Shown here in pieces: positions 1 through 13,439 of a stretch of DNA of 64,000 bases. Positions within the stretch are counted from its first letter, which is position 1. Each line of letters starts with the position of its first letter. The notes beneath the pieces are model-generated. The model was given only the letters and a program-made list of their open reading frames with translations, was not told the DNA's origin and ran no database searches. The position numbers and the translations under genes are program-made. Source of the DNA: Aradus depressus (Eukaryota > Arthropoda > Insecta > Hemiptera > Aradidae); contig OY759218.1 of NCBI GenBank assembly GCA_963662175.1, positions 23,520,051 to 23,584,050 of the forward strand, in the 5' to 3' direction.

Positions 1-1768
1 AAATTAAACAACAAAAATTAATATTTCAACGCAACGCAATTTATTTGAAGCAAAAATGTATGTCACTCCTATTCCTTACATAAAATCAGCGACATATTTC
101 AATATTAATAAACACAATCATTTGTCATGAAACAAATGCATAAAACAACATTTTTTTCATATTGTGTATTTTTCAAAATGTCAATAACTAACAGTCAAAA
201 TGGTTTATAAATAAAATTTAGTTCACATACATAACAGCTACTTTTCAACAAACAATTACATATGAGCAATTTTTTATTTTAGAAAATTGTGAAATAATTT
301 ACAAAAAAAAATTGCACTCAAATGACATAAAAAAACAATAATTAAATAGTAAAATACAAAGAAAAAATTTACGGCACGAAAAATTGACAATGTTATACTT
401 GTTATTTAAACCAATTTATATTTTTAATTATTTTTTGGGCAATTGGGATGTTTTATAAGGCCGAAAAGAAGTAATTCTGATGTTGGAGTACAATAAATTT
501 ATTTAAAGAAAAGAAAAAAAAAAAAATGTAATTTATTCTTTAGTCATGACTTCTAACGGAAACTGCATCTTCTCTCCATTTTTCTCCCAAGTAAATTTAT
601 TCATTCATGCAATGAACACCAGGATTATTTATTTTCGACCTTCGACTTATATTAGAGACAAAAAAAAAAGATTAAACATATAAATAAGCTCAGAAAAGAA
701 CACTTGGTCACTTCATTTCCATGCCCTCACTGGATAATACTAATCCCCTTGATATGTTTTTGTAGTGTATATATATATATATATATATGTATATATAATA
801 TATATATAGTTTACGTTCAATTATGATTCCATTGACATATAGGGAATTCTAATCTTTTTATTAGTCAAATTGTTCATTGTCTATTTTTTTTTTAGTTTTA
901 AAACTATTGTACCATTACTCAGTAAAAAAAAAAAAAAAATCCAAATTGAAGAACGGTAAATTAAACAAAAATATTTTGAAATTTATTTTATTCAGGCCCC
1001 ATTTTGTAACATAACTGAATCCATGGTAATTATATTGTGCGCAAATTGCTAGTGTGTGGGACAAAAAAACAATTAGGAATCATTTTAAAAAAAATTAAAT
1101 AAACTTTAAATTATTTATAAAATATTTCTAATAGTAACCAGTTTATTGCTTGACAATCTTATCCTGGAAATTAGGGGAAAATTTCATATAACATTTTTCA
1201 AAACCTCACAACTATACTATGTATTTCTTAACAACATAGGCCATTAACTGGTTTTATGAATCTCCACTGATAACTTTTCAAAAAGGCTTCCGAATTTTCC
1301 GTTCAGTCTTCAAGTTTTCTTTAAATTAACAAATTGAAATTTTCTTTTGTAGGCCAGATATTTTTTGGTAAAGAAAAATAAGTTTGAGAAAAACATTTTT
1401 TGTTAAATAGGTGTTATTACATTTTCTAACTGATTTAGTATTTTTCAAAACATAATAAATTTAATAAAAATGTGATAATTTAAAAACAAACGAGAGTGAA
1501 AAAATAATGAATTAATTTCTTATAGGTCAATATGAAAGTTTCAATAGATATGTCGCTGACAACACACTATTTATTATCTTCCAGTTCAAAGAATCAGAGT
1601 CTCACATCATAACAATTGACCAAAAAGCCTTGGGATTACAATTTTTTCAACACTAAATTATCAAAATATTCAGAAATTTATACTATATCCGTAAAAAAAT
1701 CACCCGACTCATTATAAAAGATTTTCAAACCATCTACTCTTACGATGGTCCCTTAATTATTAAAATAA
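1..1768. other. AT-rich non-coding sequence
   Basis: No ORF, splice-flanked exon or recognisable repeat family. A (TA)n microsatellite with interruptions lies at about 766-810. Could be intron or 3' flank of a neighbouring gene. Confidence 0.5.
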
Positions 1769-1770
1769 TA

Positions 1771-3014
1771 CAGGGTGGTTCCATGCCAAATCAATACAAT
1801 TTGTTTTAAAATTGCTCTTCACGTCTCCAATTTTTAAAAAGTTTTGTGAAGATTTGTGTTTCTATGTCACGTGAGTACACTTAAGGATTTTGTTTTTCTT
1901 TTTAATATTTACTTTTTCGATTTGTTGATTTTCCTGGGTCCTTGTGTATCAGATTACAAAATCGCTTATTTCTCAGTAAGTAATTAATATGTAGAGTTGA
2001 ATGTGTTCTAATTTTAGAGTTGTCGGGCATAATATCAATACTAAATCAATATCTACCATTGCAATGCACTGTTTCAATTTAATTAATTTATTTTTTAGTT
2101 TGAAGAACCTACAAAATGTTGCTCCTTTCCGAGAAAGGAGATTCACACTCGCTGCTTCGGAATATATCAGGATGTTTCGGTAGAACTTGGCTTTCCGCTG
2201 GTCAATTTCTCTTGAGTTGTTTAAGTGACATTAAGTGAAGTACTCGCAATATTAAGCGAAAATTATACTCGTACATTCCAATACGAAATTCAGTTTGAGC
2301 GATATTCAAACCACCAAGAAGATACCAGAAGCATTACTGCTGAGTGACATTTTTTGCCAAGAGGCCATGTGATTAGGTTTTGGAGGAGCCTTAAAAAGAC
2401 TAGTATCTATGACAAGCCTTATAAATACTGTCATCTAAACAACTCTTTGAGTATGCTCTAAACAATTAGCTTCAAGAGCATCCGAAAATTACATTTCTCA
2501 TTCATTTTTCTCGAAGAGGAGAGACATAGTGGAAGTTCATAAAAAGTACAAAAGAAAAATTAAGCGGAAATAATGGTAATTTCAAGCTAACCGGACCAGT
2601 ACACCAATAAGTAATTCAAGGCACCAATGAAAATTTGAACCCCACCCGTTTTTTTTATTATGAGTGTATCACCATTGCGAAAACATACAAAAAATAAATC
2701 AATTAGTCAAATACATGATAAGCTATTTTGAGTATTGATGAAAATATCTCCGCCTTTGATATTAAAATATAACAATTCAAGGGCATTATCAAATTTCCCT
2801 TTTAAGATGAGACCCCACTCAACTCTACATGTCAATTACATCCTGAAAAAATAGCAATTTTATTCAGATACATTACACATGGATACACAAAAATCAAGTA
2901 ATTACAACTTGAAAAAAAAAACTGGTAACAATGAAACACACATCTCCACCAAATTTAGTCAAAATTGGTATCGCAAGGTGTTTTGGGCTGTGTTGATTCG
3001 GCTTGGAACACCCC
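1771..3014. mobile_element. Tc1/mariner-like TIR element, non-autonomous or decayed
   Basis: The left end starts CAGGGTGGTTCCATGCC and the reverse complement of the right end starts GGGGTGTTCCAAGCC. Similarity continues inward for about 28 bp (AATCAAyACA). A TA dinucleotide flanks each end (1769-1770 and 3015-3016), as expected for a Tc1/mariner TA target. About 1.24 kb long; no transposase frame survives. Superfamily assignment is inferred from the CAGGGTG start and TA flanks. Confidence 0.6.
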
Positions 3015-4630
3015 TAAATAGTGGAAGAAATATTCAACAATATAATTTTTAATAAATGCAAGAAAAACTTGACAATAGCAAAAACTCTAACTGCGTTAGA
3101 AAAATAATCTACCACACATCCAACGTTCCTAGGCCTACGTAACACTCACAACAATACTACTATAGTTACACAAGAAAAGAGGCCTCGAATTATATTGTAA
3201 GAAAAAACGTTCCTATGGGGATGAGCACGCAAATGTCTGACATAAATGCGTTTCAATTCTCTGGCTTGGTAACGATTGAAATGCTAACAAATCCTGACTC
3301 TGGACTCTTTTGTCCCACTGTCAGACGGATTCCACTACATTTCTGTCATTCCCAGTGTGCCAATTCTTCATGTGTCATACTCAAGAATATTCGGAATAAT
3401 CGTCAAAAGTTCATCTGAAACCCCCTACTTTACACTATCTCCATTGCCTGATAATTTCGAAAAATCATTCATTTGAAACTAAAAAAAAGTTTGATTTGGC
3501 CCCATTGTTACAATAAATACACACATATATATATATATATATATATAAATTATTTATGTAAAAATGCTTTTATGTGTATTTTCTAAAAAAAAATAATAAT
3601 AATTAAATAAATACATTTGTTATATTTTTAGAAGTCTAATTAATATAATCTAAATATTGTAGGGTATGGCAGCTAAGGTTTTATGAGAATTTTTGACGAT
3701 TTTCAAGCTTTTTTTTTTTTTTTTTTTACAAATAACATGGACTTACGAAATGAAAGTAGGAAAAGAAGTTGAGTATATTGCAGTTTTGTAGCAGATATTA
3801 GCATTTATGGGATTAACAAACAGAACTTAGAGCGTGTACTCTTAATAAAAAATAGGAACATTTTTGCTTAAAATTGCTTTCCTACGAGATCATAAGGTTT
3901 GGATATTTCAATTGGGAGGCCACCCAGCATGTACTCACTTGTACTTTATATATATAAATACCCACACACATATGTATATACAAACAAAACGAGTATATAT
4001 ACAAAATATTGTATATATATATACAAAACGAGGGAATGCAAAAATATTCTCTCAAACGAATACATGAAGTGGTCCTTATTTATGAGTAAAAAAACATTGA
4101 AATATTTCTTTGAATGTATCCCACTTTTGTCCCTTCACATGAGATACGAAAATTCCTAAATAGCTTAAAAATTAAAGCTATTCAAGCAATTTAGACTTTG
4201 TTTCCCAGTTATGCGAAATAGTTTATTTAATTTTATTACTCTAATATTTAGTTTTATGGAACAAAAATTTTACATTTTAAATGAAGATTTTGAATATTTT
4301 AATTTCCCATAAGGAAAAACAAAAGTGGGGTACACAAGGAAAAACAATCAATTAAAAATAAGGACCACCCTAGACTACATACTAAAAAAGCAAGTTACTA
4401 TCTAATGAATATGGAACTCATGTGAAACGTAGGTATATATATTAAAAAAACTAACCATAAATACTATAAACATCAAACCACACTTAGTCTAAAGTATAAA
4501 CCACCATATAAAATTATCATAAATATAACTGGAATAAAGAAAATACACAGATAACTTGGCAAACAGAATGAGATTTGTTTGATTTTACTGACTAGCATTT
4601 AAATCCTCATCATTTTTTTTCTTTTAACAG
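3015..4630. other. AT-rich non-coding sequence
   Basis: Contains (TA)n at about 3525-3547 and mixed TA/ACACA microsatellite at about 3948-4022. A somewhat GC-richer patch at 3210-3420 has an open 67-codon frame without recognisable similarity. Nothing else supported. Confidence 0.4.
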
Positions 4631-4689
4631 CATCGAGAATGAATCTACAAGGAGAGCCAGGGTGGATGGCACGAACCTCAGGGTCATTG
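4631..4689 (+). other. Candidate orphan internal exon of an unknown plus-strand gene
   Basis: A 59-nt GC-balanced segment stands out from its AT-rich surroundings and is bounded by textbook splice signals: tttttttcttttaacag immediately before and gtaagt immediately after (from 4690). Two plus frames are open. One (first base belonging to the previous codon) reads IENESTRRARVDGTNLRVI; the other reads SRMNLQGEPGWMARTSGSL. I do not recognise either peptide. No partner exon was found in the window, so it would be an alternative or small exon of a gene with long introns, or a chance occurrence. Confidence 0.4.
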
Positions 4690-7216
4690 GTAAGTCAAAA
4701 CTTCTCACAAACATTCCAGACACCAACCTTCCTCCATCACTATATTTTAATATAAGCACTTACTAAAAAAAGTTTTTGGATTAAAAAAAAAATATAATGG
4801 CATCTTGTTCCTGAGATTTGAGGCATACACCCTAGATCACCCTGGATTTCATTTTATTTTTTTCTAAATTACTGAACAGCCGATTAATCCATTTACCACA
4901 ACAAGTTTAGAATCAATGTTGTAACAAGTAACTTCTACACAAAAATGTGTACAAAAGCACAGAATTGAGCACTCCCTTCTCTCTGTATAGCATTTTAGTT
5001 TGTTGCAAATTTATTTATATATTATAAATATCATATGTAATTCAAATAATATTAAACACACAATTTCAAAGTATTCTATCTTATGCCCTTTAATTTTGAA
5101 AATTCACTGAATCACAAGACTATTCATTATAAATCCGTGAAACAACATTTGGTGACTAACAAGGAAGGTATTCAAAGTGTCAGAAACCAATTTCAATAAA
5201 ACTTTGTGAGTGTGAGAGGAGACAAGATATAAAAAACAGAGAGCCTTTTAAAGATGTAACGATATACCAAATCTCATTGAATTGTGCTTAAAAAATAAAG
5301 GTAACTAAAATATTTTTAAGATAAAAGTAAAAGAGGGAGCTATATGCTGGCAGAGAACTGTTTCCAACATTTTCAAAACCTTCCTTCCAAGTAAAAATTA
5401 GAATGAAGGAAAAATGAGTGTACCGTATGGTAAATATTACATGTAATACAATTACTTAAAAAAAAAAAGGATCCCAAAAATACCCTGCTTGTTTCCATTA
5501 TTTTTAGTTAGGATAATTTGGTCGCAACACTCAATAACATACTGCTATAACAACAATTGCAAAAACGTACTCCATATTTAGTATTCAAAGTTAAATTTTT
5601 AATAGCGTGACAAAATTGTGTAGAAAAAAGAAAAGGGTGAGAATGAGACCGATGTCAAAACACTTCGAAGTCTAATTTCAAGCCTACTTTACAGTCCATA
5701 AGGTGACGCCGTAACTTTGGATAATTCAATTTTATGACCCAACATGTGCTCACCGCCGGACAGATAAATGAAATAAGGACGAAGTTTCACCTTCTAGACA
5801 ACACTGATGATTTAATTATTAATAAATAAATCAATGTGTGAACAGATATTTTGAATGAGCCTAACTAGACTACTTATAAACTTTCCAGAATGTTCTCATG
5901 ATCCTTCCAGTATATAATGCTATGTATTATATTTAAAATATAAATAAATGTGTGGGAACAGATAAATCGAATGAGCACGAGAGAAAAACTGTGGAAATTA
6001 TGATTAACTATAAGGCTTAACAACATAGGCATATACAAACGGAGTGGACTTAGACAGATGTTATTTGTTACTTTAGTGCCTTCTAACAAGTGAACATAAC
6101 AATTTCGCATTTTTAATAGAAAGAGAAAAGTAGGGAAGGCATTTTTAACAATCACAGACATGTTTTCAGGTTGGAAATAGGGTATAGTGGCCCAAACATT
6201 TCTTGTAAATATTAACAAGGGACTAACTACCTACCATTATTTAATAGAAAGTTAAGTAGCAAAATAACATTCTAAAATTTATTATGATAGAAACAGTGGA
6301 ACATATTTTTTTGGACGACAACTCAAAAATAACATTAATAGTAAGTAAAACTATCCTAACTACACTTAGAACTTACTCTTTAAATGCACAATTTTTCAGA
6401 TATGATGGAGGTTTGTATGCGGTCATTGCGTATGTTCAATATGGTTCCCTCTCCTGGTTCCATTTTATCTTTTACCCTTCCCTTATAACTTTTATACAAA
6501 ACCAGCAACCCTTGGTGGCTGCAATCCCAATTTTAAGTAATGAACAAAGTTAGACTAGGGCAACGCAGGTGAACCTACTAGTACATATATAGGGTCCAGG
6601 GGGAAAAAATGCCACTTCCGAATAGGTAGACCGGCGATATGAGACTAATCCTTTCGTATTCTTATTTCAAAAACGCATTCTATATAGTTTACGTGTGTTC
6701 AGGACAGTAGAAACCGTTCCCTCACATCGGAGGACCTGCGGTGGAGAAAATGTACATAAAATGGGGGGAAAAAAAAGCCTATCACGAAAAGAGTGACTAT
6801 ATGAAGAAAGGTCCAGACTGAGTATGCGCAGTGACTACATACATGACGATTACGTTAATTACAAAGATCGAAGAGAAGTATGACTAATATAATGGGAGTT
6901 AGGTGATTTTTACGTGTGAAAATACGTCTTCTTTTAGACAAAACATTAAATATTCATATTTTTAAAAAATATATAAAACTTGAAAATAAACTGTTAATTG
7001 AATTATCATTAAGAAATATAAAAAACACACACTTTTTGGGTTTTGGGAAAATATTTACAATTTTTAGATTGAATACTACGATTCTCAAGATAAAAAAAAT
7101 CTCAAAACTTCAAGATCTCAGACTTTTTAGCTATAAAAAAAACAAAACCTCTATTGACAATGGAGGTACACTAAATCAACAAACTATAATATACGAAGGT
7201 TTCAAATATGTTGAAA
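4690..7216. other. AT-rich non-coding sequence following the candidate exon
   Basis: No recognisable gene or repeat. Short open frames (for example 5874-6218 minus) have low complexity and no known motif. Confidence 0.4.
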
Positions 7217-7438
7217 ACAGTCTTACCTTGTGTTTCTTAAACTTCTCTGGGATGTTGAAATGTGGATTTTTTCCAGGTGTCTTCTTTTTTGATAATATTT
7301 CGGGACACATTCATGTCCCTTCTTCTGGTCACTATGAACTAATTAACCGTCGTTCATAGTGACTAGAAGGGACGTGAAAGTGTCCCGAAATATTGACAAA
7401 AGAAGAAAACTCCCCTGGAAAAAATCAACAGTCTTACC
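7217..7438. mobile_element. Foldback/hairpin element with flanking direct repeats
   Basis: Left arm 7264-7339 and right arm 7352-7426 are near-perfect reverse complements (both contain tatttcgggacac and gttcatagtgac) around a 12-nt loop at 7340-7351. The 11-bp sequence ACAGTCTTACC occurs just outside, at 7217-7227 and 7428-7438, like a target-site duplication, although 36 extra bases separate the left copy from the arm. Could be a foldback MITE or a long-hairpin small-RNA source. Confidence 0.6.
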
Positions 7439-9119
7439 AACATGAGCGAAAAATTGTTGTCTTTCCATATGCTTTATAGTTAGTACTATTTAAATTTAAC
7501 AATTTCTTTCAAATAATATCGACAGATAGTTGTGTAGGATTTATCTTTAAAAAGCACAGAATTAGCGCGGCATTTTGTGCAAGTATATAATACGTTTAAA
7601 TTCTTACTTTTAAGTTAAAAAAACAATGAGTTTAATACTAACAATAATGAACATTGACAACCTCAACAAACATAGGACTCCGATACCTCTTACTATTATT
7701 CTCCTTTTTAAATAATTATTATCTTATGTTACAGATGCTAGGTACAAACAAGACTTAACCCTAATTATTTACAAACATTTAAAACTAAAGTTGAACCTTC
7801 TCGTATAAAATTATATGTCATTACAGAATTGGACCTTATAGCGTTCAGACTAAAAAGAGGAATTCGAAATTTTTAAGATTTTTCTAGCATAAAATGAGCT
7901 GTTTACAGAAAGCTACAAATATACTGGGACAAGAGCAGGAAATTCAAGAAATAAGTTATTCCTAATTGAAAAAAATTAAATTAACGTACAAAACTAGATG
8001 TTCCCTAGTAGGTTAATTGACATGAAAGAGCATTTTAATATTTTCAAAATGCTTTCTCCCTTTAAAAAAATTTAAAGAAACAAAATTGATGGAATTATTG
8101 CCCACCATATTCTATACATTTTTAGAAAAATAATGTGAGTAAAATAAATTTTAAATCCCCTCTGTGAATTCAAATTTCACTATTTGAAGTAAAATGTTTG
8201 TTTTTGACAAAAGAGATGGTCCTGACCATCCTCCCCGAAGAGTGAAACGGTACTGACGGAGAGATCTGCAATGGAATGTTAATAGTGATTAGCTTATCTT
8301 GTCCCTCTCGCTGTCACCACTGCAGGGACAGCGAAATGAGAACAGGTTCACCCATTCCGTATTTCACAGCTTTTCTATGCACCTCCAAGTAAAAAGCATA
8401 ATTTATTTCAAAGCATACGTATATACATATACATTAGTATATTAAAGAAAGAAAAAAAACAAACGAACTTCATATTCACAGGGGGGATACAAATATATAT
8501 TCATGTTTTGATAATTTTCATCCGTTTTTAGTTTCGCTTTTTTCTCCGTATCCACATCCCCTCCCCCAAGATCTACGTTAATCACACAACTCTAGAAATG
8601 AAAAAAGAAATGCTAAAGTTTTATATGATGTACAAATGGTTTGAACAATTGACGATTTTTGAGGAACGGCAGCTGTAAACTGTTTATTACTATTTTTATT
8701 TATTTATTTTTTTCATGTTAATTCGTCCTTCATTGGCTACACTACTTCATGAGTGGTCAAAAATTATTATAATTGAGGAGTATTATACATTAAAAAAAAA
8801 ATTTTTGAGAGAATATGTCTTAAAAATTACTAATATCATTGTAATGATACCATATGGATATTATTTTTCAAAAAATAATTTTAAAAACTGGTATACGCCC
8901 TTTTCACATTCAACAAAAACAATATTTGAAGTAAAGATATCTTTTAACAAAAAATAAATAAATAAAAATAAAAAAAGGTAAACTTGTAAAAATAATTAAT
9001 TCTTCATATCAAATATTTTTAGCAGAACATTATTTTGGCAATTTATGTCAGATTTTCAGCAGTCATCCAGTTATGTTTTGAAGATTGTGGACTGAAAATT
9101 TGCATTCAACCATCGATTA
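7439..9119. other. AT-rich non-coding sequence
   Basis: No gene or known repeat family recognised. A GC-richer patch at 8210-8360 holds a local imperfect hairpin (ctcgctgtc / gacagcga). Otherwise nothing supported. Confidence 0.4.
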
Positions 9120-10395
9120 GTTAGTCTATATGGAAGATATTCTCCAAAAAAATTTCCTTAATAAAGAACATGCAGTTGCCACCATGTTCGACTTGGAAAA
9201 AGCTTATGATACAACTTGGAGGTACGGCATAGTTGACATGTTGTATCAGTGGGGACGGAGTAAGAGGCCATCAACCTAGTTTCATCAGTTGTTTTCTTGA
9301 AAATAGAAAAGTTTAGAGTAAGAATAGGAGGAACGTTATCATGCCTTCATACAAAAGATAAAGGCATACCCCAAGGATCTGTACTAAGTTGTTCACTTTT
9401 TCTAATTGCTATAAACAATATAACAGACGTGATCCCTACCAATATACAGAGGATGCTATTTGTGGATGACCTAGCAGTGATCAAGACGGGACTTGATATA
9501 TCAGCTAACTAACCATGCGGCTATGATGGGATTCACATTCTCCTCCCAAAAAAACAAGATGCCGTTTAAGAAAGGAACATCCTGAGCCTCCTATTTACAT
9601 CAACGGGGCCACGATTGCTTATAAACGTTCAGCTCGCATTTTGGGAGAATTAGATCGAAAACGTACTTGGCAGGAACATATTGATAACGCTGTGGCAAAC
9701 GGAAAACAGGCATTGAATATCTTGAAGGCAATATTTAACTTTAGGAGGGGCAGATCAAAGCGTACTGTTGAAAGTCTTCTGCGCCTTGGTAAGAAGTAGG
9801 CTCGAGTATGGCTGTACAGTGTATGGCTCAGCGAGGATCTCAAGAGTAAGAGAAGAAGGCTTATAGTTTTCGTATTGGTGCCAGGACATGTTGGTGTTCA
9901 TGGAAATGAAGCCGTAAGGGCATCGGCTGTGGAGGACAATCTGGAAAATACCCTCATCCGGCCTGAAGACCTGGTAGTGTTGGAGAGATGGGGAGGTGAG
10001 TGGTCTAGACAGGACACCCAACTGCAGCGGCTCAGGCCTCACTTCCGACCATAGCCCTTCCCTCCGGATCTGTCCAGGAGGGATAAGTTGATCCTGACAA
10101 GACTCGTCATTGGACACACCAGGGTCCACATGGATACCTGCTGATCGGTGGATCACAACCTGGGTGTATCCTATATGGGGACCCTCTCACAGTCAGCCAC
10201 CTGATAGAAGATTGCCCCAACAGCTGACAATATATCGACAGCGCCATCACATCCCCAAAAATCTCCAAGAAATATTTATCAAAAATTCAACACGTTTACA
10301 AAACGTATTAGACTTCCTGAAAACAATAAATATCTGCAGAGATATTTAATATTAGCAACCCGTTTTCCAGATATAGAAGATATACTAAATTAGTG
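9120..10395 (+). pseudogene. Dead non-LTR retrotransposon ORF2 (RT plus RNase H; I/R1-like)
   Basis: Fragments of one polymerase ORF in consecutive but shifted frames. RT motif A FDLEKAYDTTW at about 9188-9225; motif B GIPQGSVLS at about 9363; motif C FVDDLA at about 9459 (canonical FADD/YADD changed to VDD). An RNase H-type motif PGHVGVHGNEAV follows at about 9880-9920, and a C-terminal tail resembling the LTRLRIGHTR block of I-clade elements (LTRLVIGHTRVH) at about 10092. Several frameshifts and stops break the frame, so it is not functional. RNase H downstream of RT is typical of I, R1 and related clades; exact clade uncertain. Confidence 0.8.
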
Positions 10396-11130
10396 AGATC
10401 AAAAATTAATGAATTAATACCCGAAAGTAGTCAGAACGGTTGGCATTAGAACGAAAGCTGGTGTTGTGATCACTCTGCTAGTCAGATAAAGTACACCAAA
10501 TTCGTTCCGCATCCTCCATTCCTAAATGTCAACTCGAAAGAGGAAACGCTAATAGCCCTGCAGCTCACGCATATAAGGAAAAGAAAAACTCAAAGAATTT
10601 AATATATTTTTTTAAAACCTAAAGGACGTAAGAGCCGATTACTAACCTAACATGTAACTCCCCAATTATGGTTATTTAATGTAAGCAATATATGACAACT
10701 TCAAAAAAATAATGTACTTCTTATTGATTAGAATGGCGGTAAGTTTCTTGTATTAATGTCACGTGTACTGAAGAGACAACAATCGACCGGAAGCTAGTTT
10801 TACAGTTTAATAAATGACTAGAGTTTTGAGGCAGGAAAAAGAAAAGGAATTAGAGGAGGTATAAAAACCCACACTGCAAAAAAATGGATTCTTTCAGATA
10901 TAAATAATAATATAATAATAATTTTAAAAAATGAACTTAAAAACATAAATAGACAAGAATAGAATAAAACCATTAATTAAAAAAATAAATAAAAATAAAA
11001 AAAAAACACTGAAACGGTCAAGAGATCAAGTTTACAAAAATGATACTAATAATAAAAACAGAACAATATGTGCCATATAGTAAAGCTTTAGGTGAGATGC
11101 AGTATCCACGGATAAGTTGATCGGTTAAAC
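10396..11130. other. AT-rich non-coding sequence
   Basis: May include the 3' UTR of the preceding retrotransposon. Poly(A)-rich tract at 10975-11010. Nothing further recognised. Confidence 0.35.
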
Positions 11131-11498
11131 CAGTAGTTGCCAACCTGGGAGATAACATTACAGGGGGCGCTGCAAGATTAATAGAGAGGTAAATGATAAT
11201 TGAACAATTGTTCTAATTTGAACTACTTGTCTAACATTACCAGACAAGTGCGAGCCTAAACTTGGGGGATTGGCCACGGAGCCAATAATATCGTAGTCAG
11301 TGGCTTCATGTCAGTTGGTCCTTGCTTATAATATTAAATTCTTCAATGTTAAACAATCAACTTTTTATTTACTTTTATTTATTTTGTATCGTCTCTTGAG
11401 AAATAGGGCGTCTCTATAATTGTGGACTAGAAGGGGCTGTGAGAAACTCAAGGAAAGGGGCAGTGATGGAAAAAAGGTAGGGAAACACCTGGGTAAAC
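11131..11498. mobile_element. hAT-like MITE
   Basis: The left end cagtagttgccaacctggg and right end aaaaggtagggaaacacctg are imperfect inverted repeats of the widespread hAT (Charlie-type) terminus CAGTGGTTCCCAACC. The 8-bp flanks ggttaaac (left) and ggtaaacc (right) match at most positions, as a decayed 8-bp target duplication would. About 368 bp, no coding capacity. Confidence 0.55.
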
Positions 11499-11499
11499 C

Positions 11500-13439
11500 A
11501 AAAATTTGAATAGGAACATAAAGCATGCATACATGGCAAATTACAATTTTAAGAACAGTGAATTAGTTGAAAATACATATTGGCCAGGATTATTCTTCAA
11601 ATGCCTTGCTTTTCGGCTTAACCGATGAATATATTAACGAATACTGGAAATCACTCTTTTAAAGTAATACATTTTCTGCACAATTTTTTTTTTGAAGATG
11701 GTCAGACACATAAATTGCACATGTCAATGTAGGTACAATATACTTTTAAAATTGAAAAAAAAAAAAAAAAAAAAAATATACATATATATATATATATATA
11801 AAATAAAATATGTAGCGAATTAAACGATTTAGTAGAAACTTTAAAGTGCTGTATATTTGTATGCAAAAAGCTTATCAGTACTGGTAAGATCAATAATCCT
11901 AGTTAATAATTAGACTGTGGATTATTAATAATGAAAAAAATATAAAAATAAATAAACGAAGAAAAAAAATAAAAGAAGAGTAAAATAATATTAGGATATT
12001 TGTAGAATTTATAAAAAAATTAAGCCACATCCTTCGATCGTTAAAAAAAGGAAAGATAAAGAAAATGTTTAACTTAATCCTTTTCTTATTAATTTTTCAA
12101 ACATAGTAATAATTCAAATGAAATTAAGGATACAAAAGTCAAAACTAATAAATGTCTTGAATTAAAATAATTAACAAAAATAAAGAAATGAGAAACAAAA
12201 TATTTATATTATTATAATATCTAAGAACAACAGTGACCTTGTCTAGCTTGTCTTTTTTTCGTATATGCCTTACTTTTTTATTATAAATAGAATTAACGAC
12301 AAAGGCTAAATAAATGAAATAAACATAAAATACTCAAAATAGAGAGAACATAGATAAAATCCTCCTCTATGATCCACCAGACAACTCAACTAACCGTGAC
12401 TAGGTGCGTAAATCGCTCAACAATGTTGGTGCCGCTAGTTTCTCATTTAATTATTTTTTAATATATATTTTTTTTATTTGTTAACAAAAACTTATCGATA
12501 TGTTAACAAAGAATGTAAAATACTAAAAATACAAAAATATTGCCCCTTCTTACAAAGGGTCTACCCGATCACAAAAAACTGTTCAAGTTTTCAGTGATGC
12601 TTCCTTCAAAAAATGTTCAAATACAAAAATGTTCAAATACAAAAATGTCTATAATATATTCTATTATAATACTTATGATTTTTTTTGTTAAGTGCAGTCC
12701 ATAAGTTGCTATAAAAGTCTTTGACTGATCACTAATGAATTATTTTTTACCGATATATATATGAGAAGGTTAGAATTAGATGAAAGAGGGAATTTTTTTT
12801 TCTTACTCTTTCAGTGATTGATAAAATATAAGTAGAAAATAAGAGAACAGATTTGGACCATCATATCATGGTCACAACATTGTTATTACACATAGAAAAT
12901 ACTTAAATAATTATTAAATACGTAAACGTGGCCAATTAGGTTAGAAACAAAACCTTGGTCAGATACTAAAGATCAAAAACATGTTTACAATTTAATAATG
13001 ATTCTTATTACTAAAATATTAAAAATAATTTTTTAAAGAGAAAATAAAAAATGAGATGGAGGACATTAAGAATAAAATTTTTAATGGCCACACATTACCT
13101 TTTTACGCCTTAATTTTAATTATAAATATATATATATTTTTAATAAAAACACAAAACACATGTAAGCAATACTTATACGAGAACAATAATCTCTAATACT
13201 AAATCTCAATCATATGAAGTAAAAGAATAAACCGATCTTATACTAAACATGTATAATGGTCAATTTTTTTTTTTTGTTCTTAAATATTAAATATACAACG
13301 AAGCCACAACTATAAAATTAAAATTAACAAATGTAAATATCAAACTCTTCAGAAAAATGTATTCAAACTGAATAAACTCTGCATGTATTCAATATACAAT
13401 ATAATTTAAAACTGTATTTGTAAATATACAACAAAAAAT
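11500..13439 (-). other. AT-rich stretch downstream of brat, probably containing its 3' UTR
   Basis: Sequence directly after the brat stop codon. Homopolymer A/T runs, several AATAAA signals on the minus strand (for example near 12277) and no recognisable repeat insertion. The 3' end cannot be fixed by eye. A (TA)n run with a poly(A) stretch lies at 11756-11800. Confidence 0.4.
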
